The notes beneath the pieces were generated by a model, which worked only from the letters and a program-made list of their open reading frames with translations, was not told the DNA's origin and made no database searches. From Hyunsoonleella flava (GTDB lineage: Bacteria; Bacteroidota; Bacteroidia; Flavobacteriales; Flavobacteriaceae), in assembly GCF_004310325.1 (NCBI RefSeq), contig NZ_SIRT01000005.1, forward strand, positions 62,001 to 126,000: a stretch of 64,000 nucleotides of DNA, in the 5' to 3' direction. Positions within the stretch are counted from its first letter, which is position 1. Every line of letters starts with the position of its first letter. Made by a program: the position numbers and the translations under genes. Positions 27,690 to 37,244 of the stretch are shown in pieces.

Positions 27690-28277
27690 ATGTTTACAGG
27701 AATTATTGAATCTCTTGGTAGTGTTACCAAATTAGAAAAGGACAAAGAGAACCTTCATATTTCTATAAAAAGCAATATTACTGATGAGTTGAAAATTGAT
27801 CAAAGTGTGGCGCATAACGGTGTGTGTTTAACAGTGGTTAAAATTGATGATGATGAATATACCGTAACAGCAATACAGGAAACACTTGATAAAACTAACT
27901 TACACTTACTTAAAGTTGGGGATACTGTTAATTTAGAGCGTGCTATGAAATTGGGCGACCGACTTGATGGTCATATTGTACAAGGGCATGTAGACCAAAC
28001 TGCTATTTGTACAAATATTGAAAATGCCGACGGTAGCTGGTATTTTTCTTTTGAATATGATGCAGCCCAAAATAATATTACCATTGAAAAAGGCTCAATT
28101 ACCATTAACGGTACTAGCTTAACCGTTGTGAATTCAGGAAATAATACATTTAGCGTAGCAATAATACCTTATACTTACGAAAATACTAACTTCAAAACCT
28201 TTGAAAAAGGTACAGAAGTAAATTTAGAATTTGATGTTGTGGGTAAATATGTGGCTAAACTGATGGGAAATCAATAG
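27690..28277 (+). CDS. ribE: Riboflavin synthase, alpha subunit
   Basis: Converts two lumazine molecules to riboflavin. Two lumazine-binding repeats are visible, the first from MFTGIIESLGSV with HNGVCLTVV and the second from GHIVQGHVDQTA with INGTSLTVV. 195 residues matches the family. Confidence 0.95.
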   Translation: MFTGIIESLGSVTKLEKDKENLHISIKSNITDELKIDQSVAHNGVCLTVVKIDDDEYTVTAIQETLDKTNLHLLKVGDTVNLERAMKLGDRLDGHIVQGHVDQTAICTNIENADGSWYFSFEYDAAQNNITIEKGSITINGTSLTVVNSGNNTFSVAIIPYTYENTNFKTFEKGTEVNLEFDVVGKYVAKLMGNQ

Positions 28278-28285
28278 GTAAAAAA

Positions 28286-28486
28286 TTATCTTTTCAATAA
28301 CTTCTTCCCTCCGTAAAACAAAGCAACTAAAACGCCTACAAAAATACCACCGTCAATTGGAAGACCTACAGGTGGTGGTGGTTGAGGAGGAGGAGGCAAA
28401 GGGTTACCACCGCCTTGAGCAACACATACAAAACTTATTAATACAAATAAGATTGAGGCTAATATTCTTTTAGTTTGTATCATCAT
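28286..28486 (-). CDS. Small Pro-rich protein with PID-CTERM-like sorting tail
   Basis: 66 residues: a signal peptide (to about residue 24, FVLISFVCVAQ), a Gly/Pro-rich mature stub (GGGNPLPPPPQPPPPVG), then LPIDGGIF (PID at 43-45), one hydrophobic helix and the basic end GKKLLKR. The order short motif, membrane helix, basic tail is that of exosortase/sortase-like sorting signals, and small flavobacterial proteins with PID-CTERM tails are known. No transpeptidase gene is nearby. The mature peptide would be only about 20 residues. Confidence 0.65.
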   Translation of the reverse strand: MMIQTKRILASILFVLISFVCVAQGGGNPLPPPPQPPPPVGLPIDGGIFVGVLVALFYGGKKLLKR

Positions 28487-28893
28487 TGGGACGCAAATGT
28501 ATAAAAAAAAGGGAGCCGATAAAAGGTTTTTATCAAAAAATCATCTATGAAAAGTAAAAAATCATCGATGAAATGCACTATTCTTTAACGAACTTTCCGC
28601 TTTTTTAACGTAAAAACAATTCTAAAAGTATAATTAAATATAAATTAATCCCTTTATTTTTACATAATTACAGCACAAATATATAAAAGTTTTAATGACC
28701 TAAATTCTAACAGGGCTAATTTATTAACAAATGTGTAAACATAACTTTACCAATTTTAGGAGAATTACTATCTCACTACCCTTCCAGAAGCTGAACCGCC
28801 CATAAGGGCTTGTACTTCTTTTCTTGTAGAAAAATTAAATGGTTCTCTTTAAACACATCGTAAAAGATCATCCTACTGTAAATCTATATTATC
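28487..28893. other. 407-bp intergenic region
   Basis: AT-rich, with a short imperfect repeat AAAAATCATC-ATGAAA near 28537-28572 and a possible gene remnant at 28768-28848. No convincing RNA gene or terminator is visible. Confidence 0.5.
28768..28848 (-). pseudogene. Possible remnant of a helix-turn-helix protein C-terminus
   Basis: A 26-codon minus-strand stretch read as REPFNFSTRKEVQALMGG followed by SASGRVVR and a stop. TRKEVQxLMG..SxxxGR resembles the wing-helix ends of some ATP-binding or Fic-linked HTH proteins. It is cut off upstream by a stop and has no start codon. It could be chance. Confidence 0.25.
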
Positions 28894-30291
28894 TTATCGT
28901 TTCTTAATATTTGGTACAGTAACCTTCCCATTAATCCAACAATCAATTTTGATGATTTTACCAAAACAAGCACATTTAAAAATATCTTCCCTTGATGGTG
29001 CTAAGGCCTCATAACGTTTTATATTTTGAGTAGCTGCCTTTTCTAGAGTAGGGTCTACTCTCAACGCTTTTCTTGCTTCTATAGCCGCAAGCCAATACAC
29101 CGCTCTTTTATTAAAATTTGTATCTCCACAGTTTTTTGCACTTTCCGCATACATCGCGGCAATTGCTAAATGTGGTCTGCCATTTGAAGGGTTTAATTTA
29201 AGGGCATTCCTAAAATAACTTCTTGCACGAGCGTAACTTCCCTTTTTCTTTAGAATCAAACCTATTTTATACGCAATTTTCGATTTCTTATAAGCATCGG
29301 TCTCCAGTTTATAGGCTTCATCTAAATATCTATTTATTTCTGCGGGATTACCACCCTTTTTAATAAGAATAGTTACAATGTATATTTTAGTTTCTGCAGA
29401 TGGAGCTACATCATCATAGGCCTTAACTAATTTTTCATAAAGGGCATCCTCTGTACATTCTTTATTATACATTCTGCTAACAGCCCGTTTTAACCAAATA
29501 GCATCATCTTTATTTGCTTCAAAATTTTTATTGTATAACGGAATTAAATTTTCACAATCGGCTATAACCCCTAATTTAACATCAATACTTTTGGAAATTA
29601 AATCGTAATTTTTGAGATAATCCTGATACACATTTTTACGCTGTACTTCCTTTTTAGTCAATTTTGTGCCACCGTCTTCTTTTTGAATTAGTTTGTTTAG
29701 CTTTTCAGAATAGTTTTTTATTTCCTCCTCAATCTTTTCCAAGATATCGTCATATTTATCAAACACATCTTCAATTGGTCTTTCCCCATTATGATACAAG
29801 TCTACAATTAATGAAAAATAGGTATAAAGGCTCTTCGGGTGGGTAAACGTGCTCTTGTCTTCAATATAAGCTGCATCAAAACAATCATACAAATCTTTTA
29901 TGTCCTTTTGAAGTATATCCCTATTGTCAAATCTTAATTGGCATATCTTCGCTAAATATTTTCCTTTGTGCGTTTTATTCTCAAAGTATTTAAGACGTTT
30001 TTGCAATACTTCAATTAACTCCTCAATAAATTTTCGTTTCTCATTGCCTTTGGCGTTTTCAATTTTATTTTTCAAAATCTTTTCTCCATCAATATAAATG
30101 GCAATGCTTAAATCGGGACAATTGTTTTTTACAAAAGCCCAAGGTTCATAAGCAGCGTCATAGTTTTTTGCTTTGACATATTCATGAAAAATAGAAAGTT
30201 TAGTTTGGCAATCATCAATATTGCCTTGTGCGAATGACGTTCTACACAAGATTATTAAAAAACTGAAAAGCAACAGCGGTAGTGATTTCAT
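28894..30291 (-). CDS. Exported TPR-repeat protein
   Basis: 465 residues with a signal peptide (MKSLPLLLFSFLIILCRTSFA, cleaved before QG). Most of the chain is helical. TPR-like units are clearest near the end (KIGLILKKKGSYARARSYF, then ALKLNPSNGRPHLAIAAMYA), with a Lys/Glu-rich coiled stretch around residue 185-225. The C-terminus CFGKIIKIDCWINGKV carries two Cys. Similar proteins in flavobacteria act as periplasmic scaffolds, but no partner is identifiable. Confidence 0.75.
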   Translation of the reverse strand: MKSLPLLLFSFLIILCRTSFAQGNIDDCQTKLSIFHEYVKAKNYDAAYEPWAFVKNNCPDLSIAIYIDGEKILKNKIENAKGNEKRKFIEELIEVLQKRLKYFENKTHKGKYLAKICQLRFDNRDILQKDIKDLYDCFDAAYIEDKSTFTHPKSLYTYFSLIVDLYHNGERPIEDVFDKYDDILEKIEEEIKNYSEKLNKLIQKEDGGTKLTKKEVQRKNVYQDYLKNYDLISKSIDVKLGVIADCENLIPLYNKNFEANKDDAIWLKRAVSRMYNKECTEDALYEKLVKAYDDVAPSAETKIYIVTILIKKGGNPAEINRYLDEAYKLETDAYKKSKIAYKIGLILKKKGSYARARSYFRNALKLNPSNGRPHLAIAAMYAESAKNCGDTNFNKRAVYWLAAIEARKALRVDPTLEKAATQNIKRYEALAPSREDIFKCACFGKIIKIDCWINGKVTVPNIKKR

Positions 30292-30403
30292 GTGGATTGG
30301 TTTAAGAATTAATGCTTTAGCTAATTCTTAAAATGCCACAAAATATGTACCAGAAGTCTTTAAATTATTTTTTCTAACTTAAAATTTAGCTTTTACAAAA
30401 AAG

Positions 30404-30437
30404 AAAAAAGCCTAAACTAAAAAATAGTTTAGGCTTT
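30404..30437 (-). terminator. Rho-independent terminator beside the tRNA fragment
   Basis: A 13-bp perfect stem AAAGCCTAAACTA (30407-30419)/TAGTTTAGGCTTT (30425-30437) with a T-rich tail on the minus strand. It ends the SusCD transcript and occupies the same relative position as the terminator after the intact tRNA (38031-38058). Confidence 0.88.
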
Positions 30438-30441
30438 AAAG

Positions 30442-30482
30442 TGATCCCACCTGAGCTCGAACCAGGGATTTTCTGATTATGA
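30442..30482 (-). pseudogene. Degenerate 3' half of tRNA-Met(CAT)
   Basis: 41 nt match 38070-38110 of the intact tRNA at 38 positions, all three differences being transitions. The copy covers the anticodon, variable region, T arm and 3' acceptor strand but lacks the D arm and the 5' acceptor strand. The encoded CCA is also lost. It has the same orientation as the intact gene, 7.6 kb away. Confidence 0.8.
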
Positions 30483-30589
30483 TTTAGTAAATAAAACATG
30501 TGGTCAATAATGGCAGCTTCAAGCATCTTATTTTCATAAAAACACTTGAAACCACCTTGCTAAATAAACTAAAACTAACTAACTAACTT

Positions 30590-32383
30590 TTATTGACTAT
30601 CATCTATTACCGTTAACGGTGGTATGTTTTGCTCTGCACCTGGAAACCCTATATTTTGGTTTATAACTCCTTGTGAGTTGTTCGTTATCGTAGCAGCAGG
30701 AATTGGCCATAAAACAAAGCGTGGTTCAATGGTCGCCTGAACCCCTCTAATAGTACTACCTACCTGATAAAATATGTTTTTATCGATAACGTGGTCGAAA
30801 TAAAAACTTTTCTCTGATAAATTATCTATAGAATACCCATTGAGATTATTATCGGCCATAATCAAGGCAATACGTGTTAGTTCTACTTTTCTAGGTTCTT
30901 CTAAATACAGTTCTTTTGCACGTTCTTCTAAAATCTTCTCTATAGTTACATCGCCACCACTTATATCGCTTGCATTCGCTCTACTCCTAACTTCATTGAT
31001 ATCATCTGCGGCTGCACCTGTATTCCCTAACCAGTAATTAGCTTCTGCGCGAAGTAAATAGGTTCCCGCCAAACGGTAAATATAACCATTACCAAACCCG
31101 CCATCGGGTCTTGAATCATCTGATTCGTCATGAGCAATAAATGTTTTATAATGCGGGAAAGCATAGTAAAATTGCAAAGAGTCTTGGGCTGGATCTCCAA
31201 AATTATTTGGATTAACCGGCTGTAAGTGATCTGCCGAACTTGGATTGTTATAAACTAACTCATCCTTATCCACCCAGTTGCCATCACTACGTCTTAAATC
31301 ATTAGCATCATCCCACATTTCATAAATGTAATAAGGTGTCGCTCTTGACCATGCATTACCTCTTCCAATAGTATCGATCATTGTTGTCCATACACCCCTT
31401 ATTCTGTCAATACTACCTCTTGCGCCATTGCTATCTCTAACGCCACCGTTCCACCATGCAGGTACAAAATCTCTGTGGGTGGCACGACCTGAACCGCCAC
31501 TATTCGCACTTTGTGGCGCATCAAATCGATCTACAAAGCCCAATATTGTTTCGGTGTTTGCACCATTAAACACGTTCTCTGGTCTTGCCAAATCCCATAT
31601 GTAATCTCTATCAGGATTATTAGCATCTACGCCAAATCTATTCTCTACCAAGCTAAAAGGACCGTCAATAATTTCTGTTGCCGATTGTACTGCCTCAGTA
31701 AAATGACTGTTGGCTAATTGAATTTTGGTAAGTAAATGATAACCCGCCCATTTGGTTTCTCCGCCTGCAACATTCGATTCCGGAAGCCATTGTACAGCAA
31801 ACTCCATATCGCTTTCTATTTTATCCAAAATCGTTTTTCTGGCATGAGTAAAATAATCTAACTTGGGTCCTGTAATTACTTGTCCAACAAACGGTACATC
31901 GCCATAAAGATGCACCAATTGGTAATACCAGTAAGATCTATGGAAATAAGCAGCTGCTGTAATACTATTTCTCTCGTCTTCCGAATCTAAACCTGCTCTA
32001 TCTGCATAGAAAAGAAGTAAATTGGCAGTACTTATAGGCCTTGAGTAGGCTCTGTTAAAATAGTCTAACATCTTGTAGCCTCCATCACTATTAGGTGTAA
32101 ACTGTAATGGCAGGTTACGAGGCACACGGTTGTTTCTTGCTGGCGCAAAACCTATATCTGTGGTGATTGACTGTGAGCAAATGCCACTACGTTCGCCATC
32201 ATATTGCCACCTTAATTCTTTTCTCAAAGTAATTAATAATGCATCAAAACCTGTTGCATCAACTAGCGTATTATCTGGTGATAAGAACGATAACGGTTCG
32301 GGCTCTAAAAATTCTTCATCACAAGAGACGGTCACTGTCAGGGTTAAAATTAATATTATAAAATATTTAAACTTACTTTTCAT
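30590..32383 (-). CDS. SusD-like outer-membrane lipoprotein
   Basis: A 597-residue glycan-binding lid for the partner SusC channel. I chose the ATG at 32383 (MKSKFKYFIILILTLTVTVSC), giving a lipoprotein signal with acylated Cys at about 21, followed by DEEFLEPEP. Helical TPR-like SusD signatures are YFHRSYWYYQLVHLYGDVPF and the C-terminal FVLWPIPAATITNN. It lies 19 bp after susC. No polysaccharidase is nearby, so the ligand is unknown. Confidence 0.93.
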   Translation of the reverse strand: MKSKFKYFIILILTLTVTVSCDEEFLEPEPLSFLSPDNTLVDATGFDALLITLRKELRWQYDGERSGICSQSITTDIGFAPARNNRVPRNLPLQFTPNSDGGYKMLDYFNRAYSRPISTANLLLFYADRAGLDSEDERNSITAAAYFHRSYWYYQLVHLYGDVPFVGQVITGPKLDYFTHARKTILDKIESDMEFAVQWLPESNVAGGETKWAGYHLLTKIQLANSHFTEAVQSATEIIDGPFSLVENRFGVDANNPDRDYIWDLARPENVFNGANTETILGFVDRFDAPQSANSGGSGRATHRDFVPAWWNGGVRDSNGARGSIDRIRGVWTTMIDTIGRGNAWSRATPYYIYEMWDDANDLRRSDGNWVDKDELVYNNPSSADHLQPVNPNNFGDPAQDSLQFYYAFPHYKTFIAHDESDDSRPDGGFGNGYIYRLAGTYLLRAEANYWLGNTGAAADDINEVRSRANASDISGGDVTIEKILEERAKELYLEEPRKVELTRIALIMADNNLNGYSIDNLSEKSFYFDHVIDKNIFYQVGSTIRGVQATIEPRFVLWPIPAATITNNSQGVINQNIGFPGAEQNIPPLTVIDDSQ

Positions 32384-32402
32384 AATTTCATGTGTTTTTT
32401 TA

Positions 32403-35400
32403 TTAAAGGCTAAATCTAAATCCAAGGGAAAAAATACGTGGTAAAGGCGAGTTATTTGACTCAGGGTCTAATCCTTCCCAGTTGGTAAACGTGTATAAGT
32501 TTCTTACTGAGGCATACATGCTTGCACTATCGAATTTAATTTTATCTAATACTGTTTTTGGAAGGTTATAAGACAGGGTAACATCCTGTATTCTTAAATA
32601 AGAGCGGTCTCTAAAAACATCAAGACCCGTTTCAAAAGCTTGATCATTTTGTAATAAGCTACCGTACTCGTTAGATGGATTTTCCGCAGTCCAATACGGT
32701 ATGTTATAAGTGTTAATACGATCGTAAAGATTAGTTTGAGGGTGTGTTAGTTGGTTTAAATTACCCTTATGCCCAAACTCTCCTCTTAAAAATGTAGATA
32801 GCGTGAAATTTTTCAGGAATGTGAAATCGTTTCTTAAACCTAATCTCCAACGTGGCGTGGTATACCCAATAAACTGTTTATCCTCAAGTTGTGTAAATTG
32901 GTCGTCTCCATTAAGATCCTCTGCTTTGTAATCTCCTGGAACTTGTCCAAATACGGCTGCCTCTGCTTCTTCTCCTTGCTGCCATACCCCTGTAATATTA
33001 TACTCCCAAATCACATCGATATCTTGACCAACAAACCAACCATTTTGAACATCATTTACAGGTCGGGTAACTTCTTCACCATTTATAGTAACTGTTTCTG
33101 TGTCATTAAAAAGATCAACAATTTCGTTGCGATTTAAAGAGAATATTACACCTGAACTCCACCTAAAATCAGGTTTGTTTACATTAATAGAATTTATGGT
33201 TACCTCAATTCCTTTGTTTTGCACCTCACCAATGTTAGTATTTACATCTGTAAAGCCAGAAATTGCTGGCAGACCTCTATTTACCAAAAGGTCTTTAGTA
33301 TTCGCTTTATATACTTCTACTGTACCATTAATCCTGTTACTTAATAAGCCAAAATCAAGCCCAAGGTTAAAAGCTTCGGTCTGCTCCCAGCGTAAATTAG
33401 GATTAGCCAAAGTGCCACCAAAAATAACCCCTTGTGCCACACCATCTTCAGTTAAATATTGGTTGCTGTTAAGACGTGCTAGAGCAGCATAAGTACCTAT
33501 GGACCTGTTACCGTTTTTACCCCATGAAAACCTAAGTTTAAGATTGTTTACAAAATCTCCTTTAGGAAAAAAAGATTCTTTAGAGATTACCCAACCTAAT
33601 GCTGCTGCTGGGAATGTGGCTCTTGGGTTTCTTTCACCAAAAGCAGAAAATCCATCTCGCCTAACTGATGCAGTTAACAAATACTTATCCTTAAACCTAT
33701 AATTTACCCTTGCCATAAGAGCATCTCCTCGTCTTGTTGTATCATTGTTATTGATAACAAAAAATTCAGGGTTTCCTAATTGAAGTGCATTAAACCCTAA
33801 GTTTTCATTAGGTGCAAAATCTGAAGCTTGCTGGAAAGATCTTCTATTTGATAACTCTTCGACATTCCATAAGAAAGTAGCGTCAAAAGCATGATTACCA
33901 AACTCTTTTTTCCAACTTAAAATATTGTCTACCATCCACTCATGCTGATGGAAGTCTGCTCTACTACCAAGACCTATGCCCTGAGTTCTAGTACTTGATG
34001 GGAAAAACTGATAGTTTCTATCAAAATCAAAACGGTTTTGATAAGATACTCTAAGATTAAACCCGTATGGAAGTTTAATATTTGCGTAAAGCACTCCAAA
34101 CAGTCCATTTCTTATATCTTCTTCCTGTTTAGCATAGTGGTTAGCTAATGGATTTTGAGCAGGTTGATAGTCATGAGGTATAAGTACAAAGTCTCCATTC
34201 TCATCAATATCAGTCCCGTATGGGCTTTGTCTAAATACGCTTCTACTGCGGTTAAGAAAATCGAAACCGGCAGGAACAGCGCTAAAATCTTGGCTAGAAA
34301 ATTGTGTGTTTACACCAAAGCTAAACCAGTCGTTTATTTCTGTTTCAATGTTTACACGCGTACGGTATGCTCTAAATTCATCCCCTACTATTACACCCTC
34401 ATTGTCTGTATATCCAAATGATAAGAAAAAAGAAGTTTTATTCTTTTTTCCTGATACATTGATATCTGCTGATTGACGAATACCGCTTTGAGTTACTTTA
34501 TCGTACCAGTTGGTCGTTCTACCGTTTACGAAGTTTTCAATTTCAGTATCGAAGAAATTTAATCTGTTCAACCATTCAAGCGTGTCGTCAGCATTTGAAT
34601 TATTGTTATAATCCCTCCATTGGTCAATAGTTACCCCAGCTGGTAAATCATTTGGATTATCATAAAAGCCCTCTCCTGCTCCTGGGTCTACAAGAACAGA
34701 GTGATCTCTTCTAAAATCTAAGTATCCCTCCGCATCAAAAGGTCTAACATGGTTCGCTATTGTAGACACCCCAGTTTCTAAAGCAAAGTTAACTTTAATT
34801 TTATCGGTACCTTTCTTAGTGGTTAATATTACAACACCATTCGCACCTTGCGCCCCATAAACAGCAACAGAACTCGCATCTTTTAATACATCTACAGATG
34901 CTAAATCGTTAGGGTTTATGTCAGATAATGCGCCTCGATAAATCACGCCATCTAAAACAATTAAAGGCGTTGTAGTTGCCGTTAAAGAATTGGTGCCTCG
35001 TATTTCCAAAGAACCTCCACCAGCAGCAGTTGTACCTTGTGTTGAATTAAAACCTGCCACTGTACCATTAAGAAGCTCTACAACGTTGGTAGCTGATTGG
35101 CTTTCATATTTGGTAGCGTCTAATCGTGTCACCGCTCCAGTTAAATCACTTTTTTTAGCAGTACCGTATCCAATAACGATAACTTCATCTAATTTTGCAG
35201 TATCTTCCTGTAAAATTACCGTGATTCTATTTTGTGAATTTACTTGAATTTCTTGAGTTAAAAACCCAAGATAGGAAACTACTAAAACGACATTTTTGTT
35301 GTTAACTTCTAATGTAAAATTTCCATCAAAGTCAGTTTGCGCACCATTTGAAGTTCCTTTTTCTAATATATTAGCTCCAGGTAAGGGTTGACCATTTTCA

Positions 35401-35834
35401 TCGCTTACCGCACCAGACACCTCAAACTTTTGCTGCTTTACAGGTTTTGGCGCCTTCGACTCTGGACTATTGGATGGACTTATAATAATTGATTTGTTCT
35501 CCGAAAGTTTAAAATCAACATTACTGCCAGAAAGGATATTATCCAACAGTGTTTCTATTTCGATAATTCCTTTTTTAAGTTCTACTTTAGGGGCATTTTT
35601 AAATAATCCATCTGGATAGATGAAACTGAATCCAGACTCTTTTGTAATAGTCTTAAAGGCTTGATATACAGTCACCTTCTTATCTTTCTTAATTTCTATC
35701 CGCTCTTGCGAAAAACCGTTCGAGGTGTTAAAGCCAAATACGGCTACACTCAAAAGAAAGATAAATGTTTTCATAAAAATAATTAGTAATCGTTTTCGCA
35801 ACTGAAAACGACAATGAATAAATTTAATTTCCAT
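32403..35834 (-). CDS. SusC-like TonB-dependent transporter with STN domain
   Basis: 1143 residues. The signal peptide lies within residues 1-42, with an alternative start at 35774 (MKTFIFLLSVAVFGF). An STN secretin/TonB signalling domain is at about 45-115 (VTVYQAFKTITKESGFSFIY). A carboxypeptidase-like repeat is at about 133-215 (VSGAVSDENGQPLPGANILE). The plug follows (DEVIVIGYGTAKKSDLTGAV, near 217) and then the beta-barrel to the C-terminal FSLGFRFSL. The STN domain implies that substrate binding signals to the FecR/sigma pair encoded just upstream. Confidence 0.95.
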   Translation of the reverse strand: MEIKFIHCRFQLRKRLLIIFMKTFIFLLSVAVFGFNTSNGFSQERIEIKKDKKVTVYQAFKTITKESGFSFIYPDGLFKNAPKVELKKGIIEIETLLDNILSGSNVDFKLSENKSIIISPSNSPESKAPKPVKQQKFEVSGAVSDENGQPLPGANILEKGTSNGAQTDFDGNFTLEVNNKNVVLVVSYLGFLTQEIQVNSQNRITVILQEDTAKLDEVIVIGYGTAKKSDLTGAVTRLDATKYESQSATNVVELLNGTVAGFNSTQGTTAAGGGSLEIRGTNSLTATTTPLIVLDGVIYRGALSDINPNDLASVDVLKDASSVAVYGAQGANGVVILTTKKGTDKIKVNFALETGVSTIANHVRPFDAEGYLDFRRDHSVLVDPGAGEGFYDNPNDLPAGVTIDQWRDYNNNSNADDTLEWLNRLNFFDTEIENFVNGRTTNWYDKVTQSGIRQSADINVSGKKNKTSFFLSFGYTDNEGVIVGDEFRAYRTRVNIETEINDWFSFGVNTQFSSQDFSAVPAGFDFLNRSRSVFRQSPYGTDIDENGDFVLIPHDYQPAQNPLANHYAKQEEDIRNGLFGVLYANIKLPYGFNLRVSYQNRFDFDRNYQFFPSSTRTQGIGLGSRADFHQHEWMVDNILSWKKEFGNHAFDATFLWNVEELSNRRSFQQASDFAPNENLGFNALQLGNPEFFVINNNDTTRRGDALMARVNYRFKDKYLLTASVRRDGFSAFGERNPRATFPAAALGWVISKESFFPKGDFVNNLKLRFSWGKNGNRSIGTYAALARLNSNQYLTEDGVAQGVIFGGTLANPNLRWEQTEAFNLGLDFGLLSNRINGTVEVYKANTKDLLVNRGLPAISGFTDVNTNIGEVQNKGIEVTINSINVNKPDFRWSSGVIFSLNRNEIVDLFNDTETVTINGEEVTRPVNDVQNGWFVGQDIDVIWEYNITGVWQQGEEAEAAVFGQVPGDYKAEDLNGDDQFTQLEDKQFIGYTTPRWRLGLRNDFTFLKNFTLSTFLRGEFGHKGNLNQLTHPQTNLYDRINTYNIPYWTAENPSNEYGSLLQNDQAFETGLDVFRDRSYLRIQDVTLSYNLPKTVLDKIKFDSASMYASVRNLYTFTNWEGLDPESNNSPLPRIFSLGFRFSL

Positions 35835-35931
35835 AAATTTGATTGTGTTAGTTTAGTTAAACATTAAATTAATACTAATAGTAAATTGGGATAAAGTGAA
35901 ACCGCCAAATTTCGTATACTTTATCCCTTTT

Positions 35932-37089
35932 CTATTTTATGATAATGGTTCTATCATCTATTTTATAATCTTTTATTTTATTAAAATTCTTAATAGCATC
36001 TAATATTTCTTCTATTTTTAAGTTGCGCTTCAAAGAACCATTAAACTTATTTTCTTTGATTGCTTCACTTTCAAAAACAAAATCAATATCATACCATCGA
36101 GATAATACTTTAACGATATCGCTCAATGGCATCTTTTCAAAAGTAAATATGCCTTCTTTCCATGATATTTCATTATAAACATCTACTAACTTAACATCGA
36201 TATCACTGGTTTTAATATCTAGTATTGATTGTTCAGATGGTTTTAAAATTTGATTTTTTTTCTCTGTATTTACAGTAACTTTACCCTCTACCAAAGTGGT
36301 GAATACCACCGCCTCGTCTCTATAAGCTTTTATATTAAATTCAGTACCTAAAACTTCAATATGTTGTGATGTATTTATAACTTTAAACGTATCGCCATCA
36401 TGATTTGAACTAGGAGAAATATCAAAATAGGCTTCTCCATATACAAGCTCTACTTCACGTGTTTTGCCTTTAATAAAGTTTTTTGGGTATTTTAATTGTG
36501 TCTTAGAGTTTAACCACACTTGTGTGCCGTCGGAAAGTAACACACGGAACTGCCCGCCTCTTGGAATAGTTAAATAATTATACGCTAATTTGGTTTTATT
36601 TTCATCAATAGAATCATATATGATTTCTTCACCATTACTATTCACGTCTTTAGTTTTGAACTCCTCTCCTTTAGTCAATTTTACTTCAGACCCATCCTCT
36701 AATGTTAGTATAGCCTTATCAGTGCCGTGGTTGATTTTTGAATCTACTATTACTGGTGTAATCTCTTGTGGTTTGTCTTGCGCATGTCTGTCAATAAAAA
36801 AGTATGCTATTGAAACGAAAAGTATAGCTACCGCAGCATATTTCATTAAGCTAAGCCTTAACGATAATTGTTTGTCCTTCTTAATCTTTAGCAAAAGATT
36901 GTTTTTGGTGCGTTCGGTATTAAATTCTTTCATAAACTCATCAACTAGATAGTTAATTTCTATGTAATCATGCAGCAATTGATTATTCTCACTTTTCTCG
37001 TACCATAAATTCAACTCATTCCATTCTTGGTTATTAATAGATTTGTTTAAAAACTTTATGATAAGTTCCTCAATGTTTTTTGGCATCAT
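35932..37089 (-). CDS. FecR-family anti-sigma factor
   Basis: 385 residues. A cytoplasmic helical N-terminus (about 1-80) would hold the sigma factor, and a membrane helix is at 82-100 (KYAAVAILFVSIAYFF). The FecR domain contains IPRGGQFRVLLSDGTQVWLN. The C-terminal DUF4974 (MPLSDIVKVLSRWYDIDF) would meet the STN domain of the SusC protein. It is divergent from the sigma factor and upstream of susC. Confidence 0.93.
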   Translation of the reverse strand: MMPKNIEELIIKFLNKSINNQEWNELNLWYEKSENNQLLHDYIEINYLVDEFMKEFNTERTKNNLLLKIKKDKQLSLRLSLMKYAAVAILFVSIAYFFIDRHAQDKPQEITPVIVDSKINHGTDKAILTLEDGSEVKLTKGEEFKTKDVNSNGEEIIYDSIDENKTKLAYNYLTIPRGGQFRVLLSDGTQVWLNSKTQLKYPKNFIKGKTREVELVYGEAYFDISPSSNHDGDTFKVINTSQHIEVLGTEFNIKAYRDEAVVFTTLVEGKVTVNTEKKNQILKPSEQSILDIKTSDIDVKLVDVYNEISWKEGIFTFEKMPLSDIVKVLSRWYDIDFVFESEAIKENKFNGSLKRNLKIEEILDAIKNFNKIKDYKIDDRTIIIK

Positions 37090-37244
37090 TTTTAAAGTTT
37101 TACATATATTACAAAGTCATTTTATGAGACCCCCAATATTTTATAAATTTTTTTGATTTTTTATTAAAATATTTGACATATTTAAGGCATATTAATAATT
37201 TTAGGGAAAATCATTAGTGTTTGACTATTGATACATAATCTTTT

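Noticed and set aside
30442-30482. Functional tRNA
   Set aside because: Only the 3' half is present; the D arm and 5' acceptor strand are missing.
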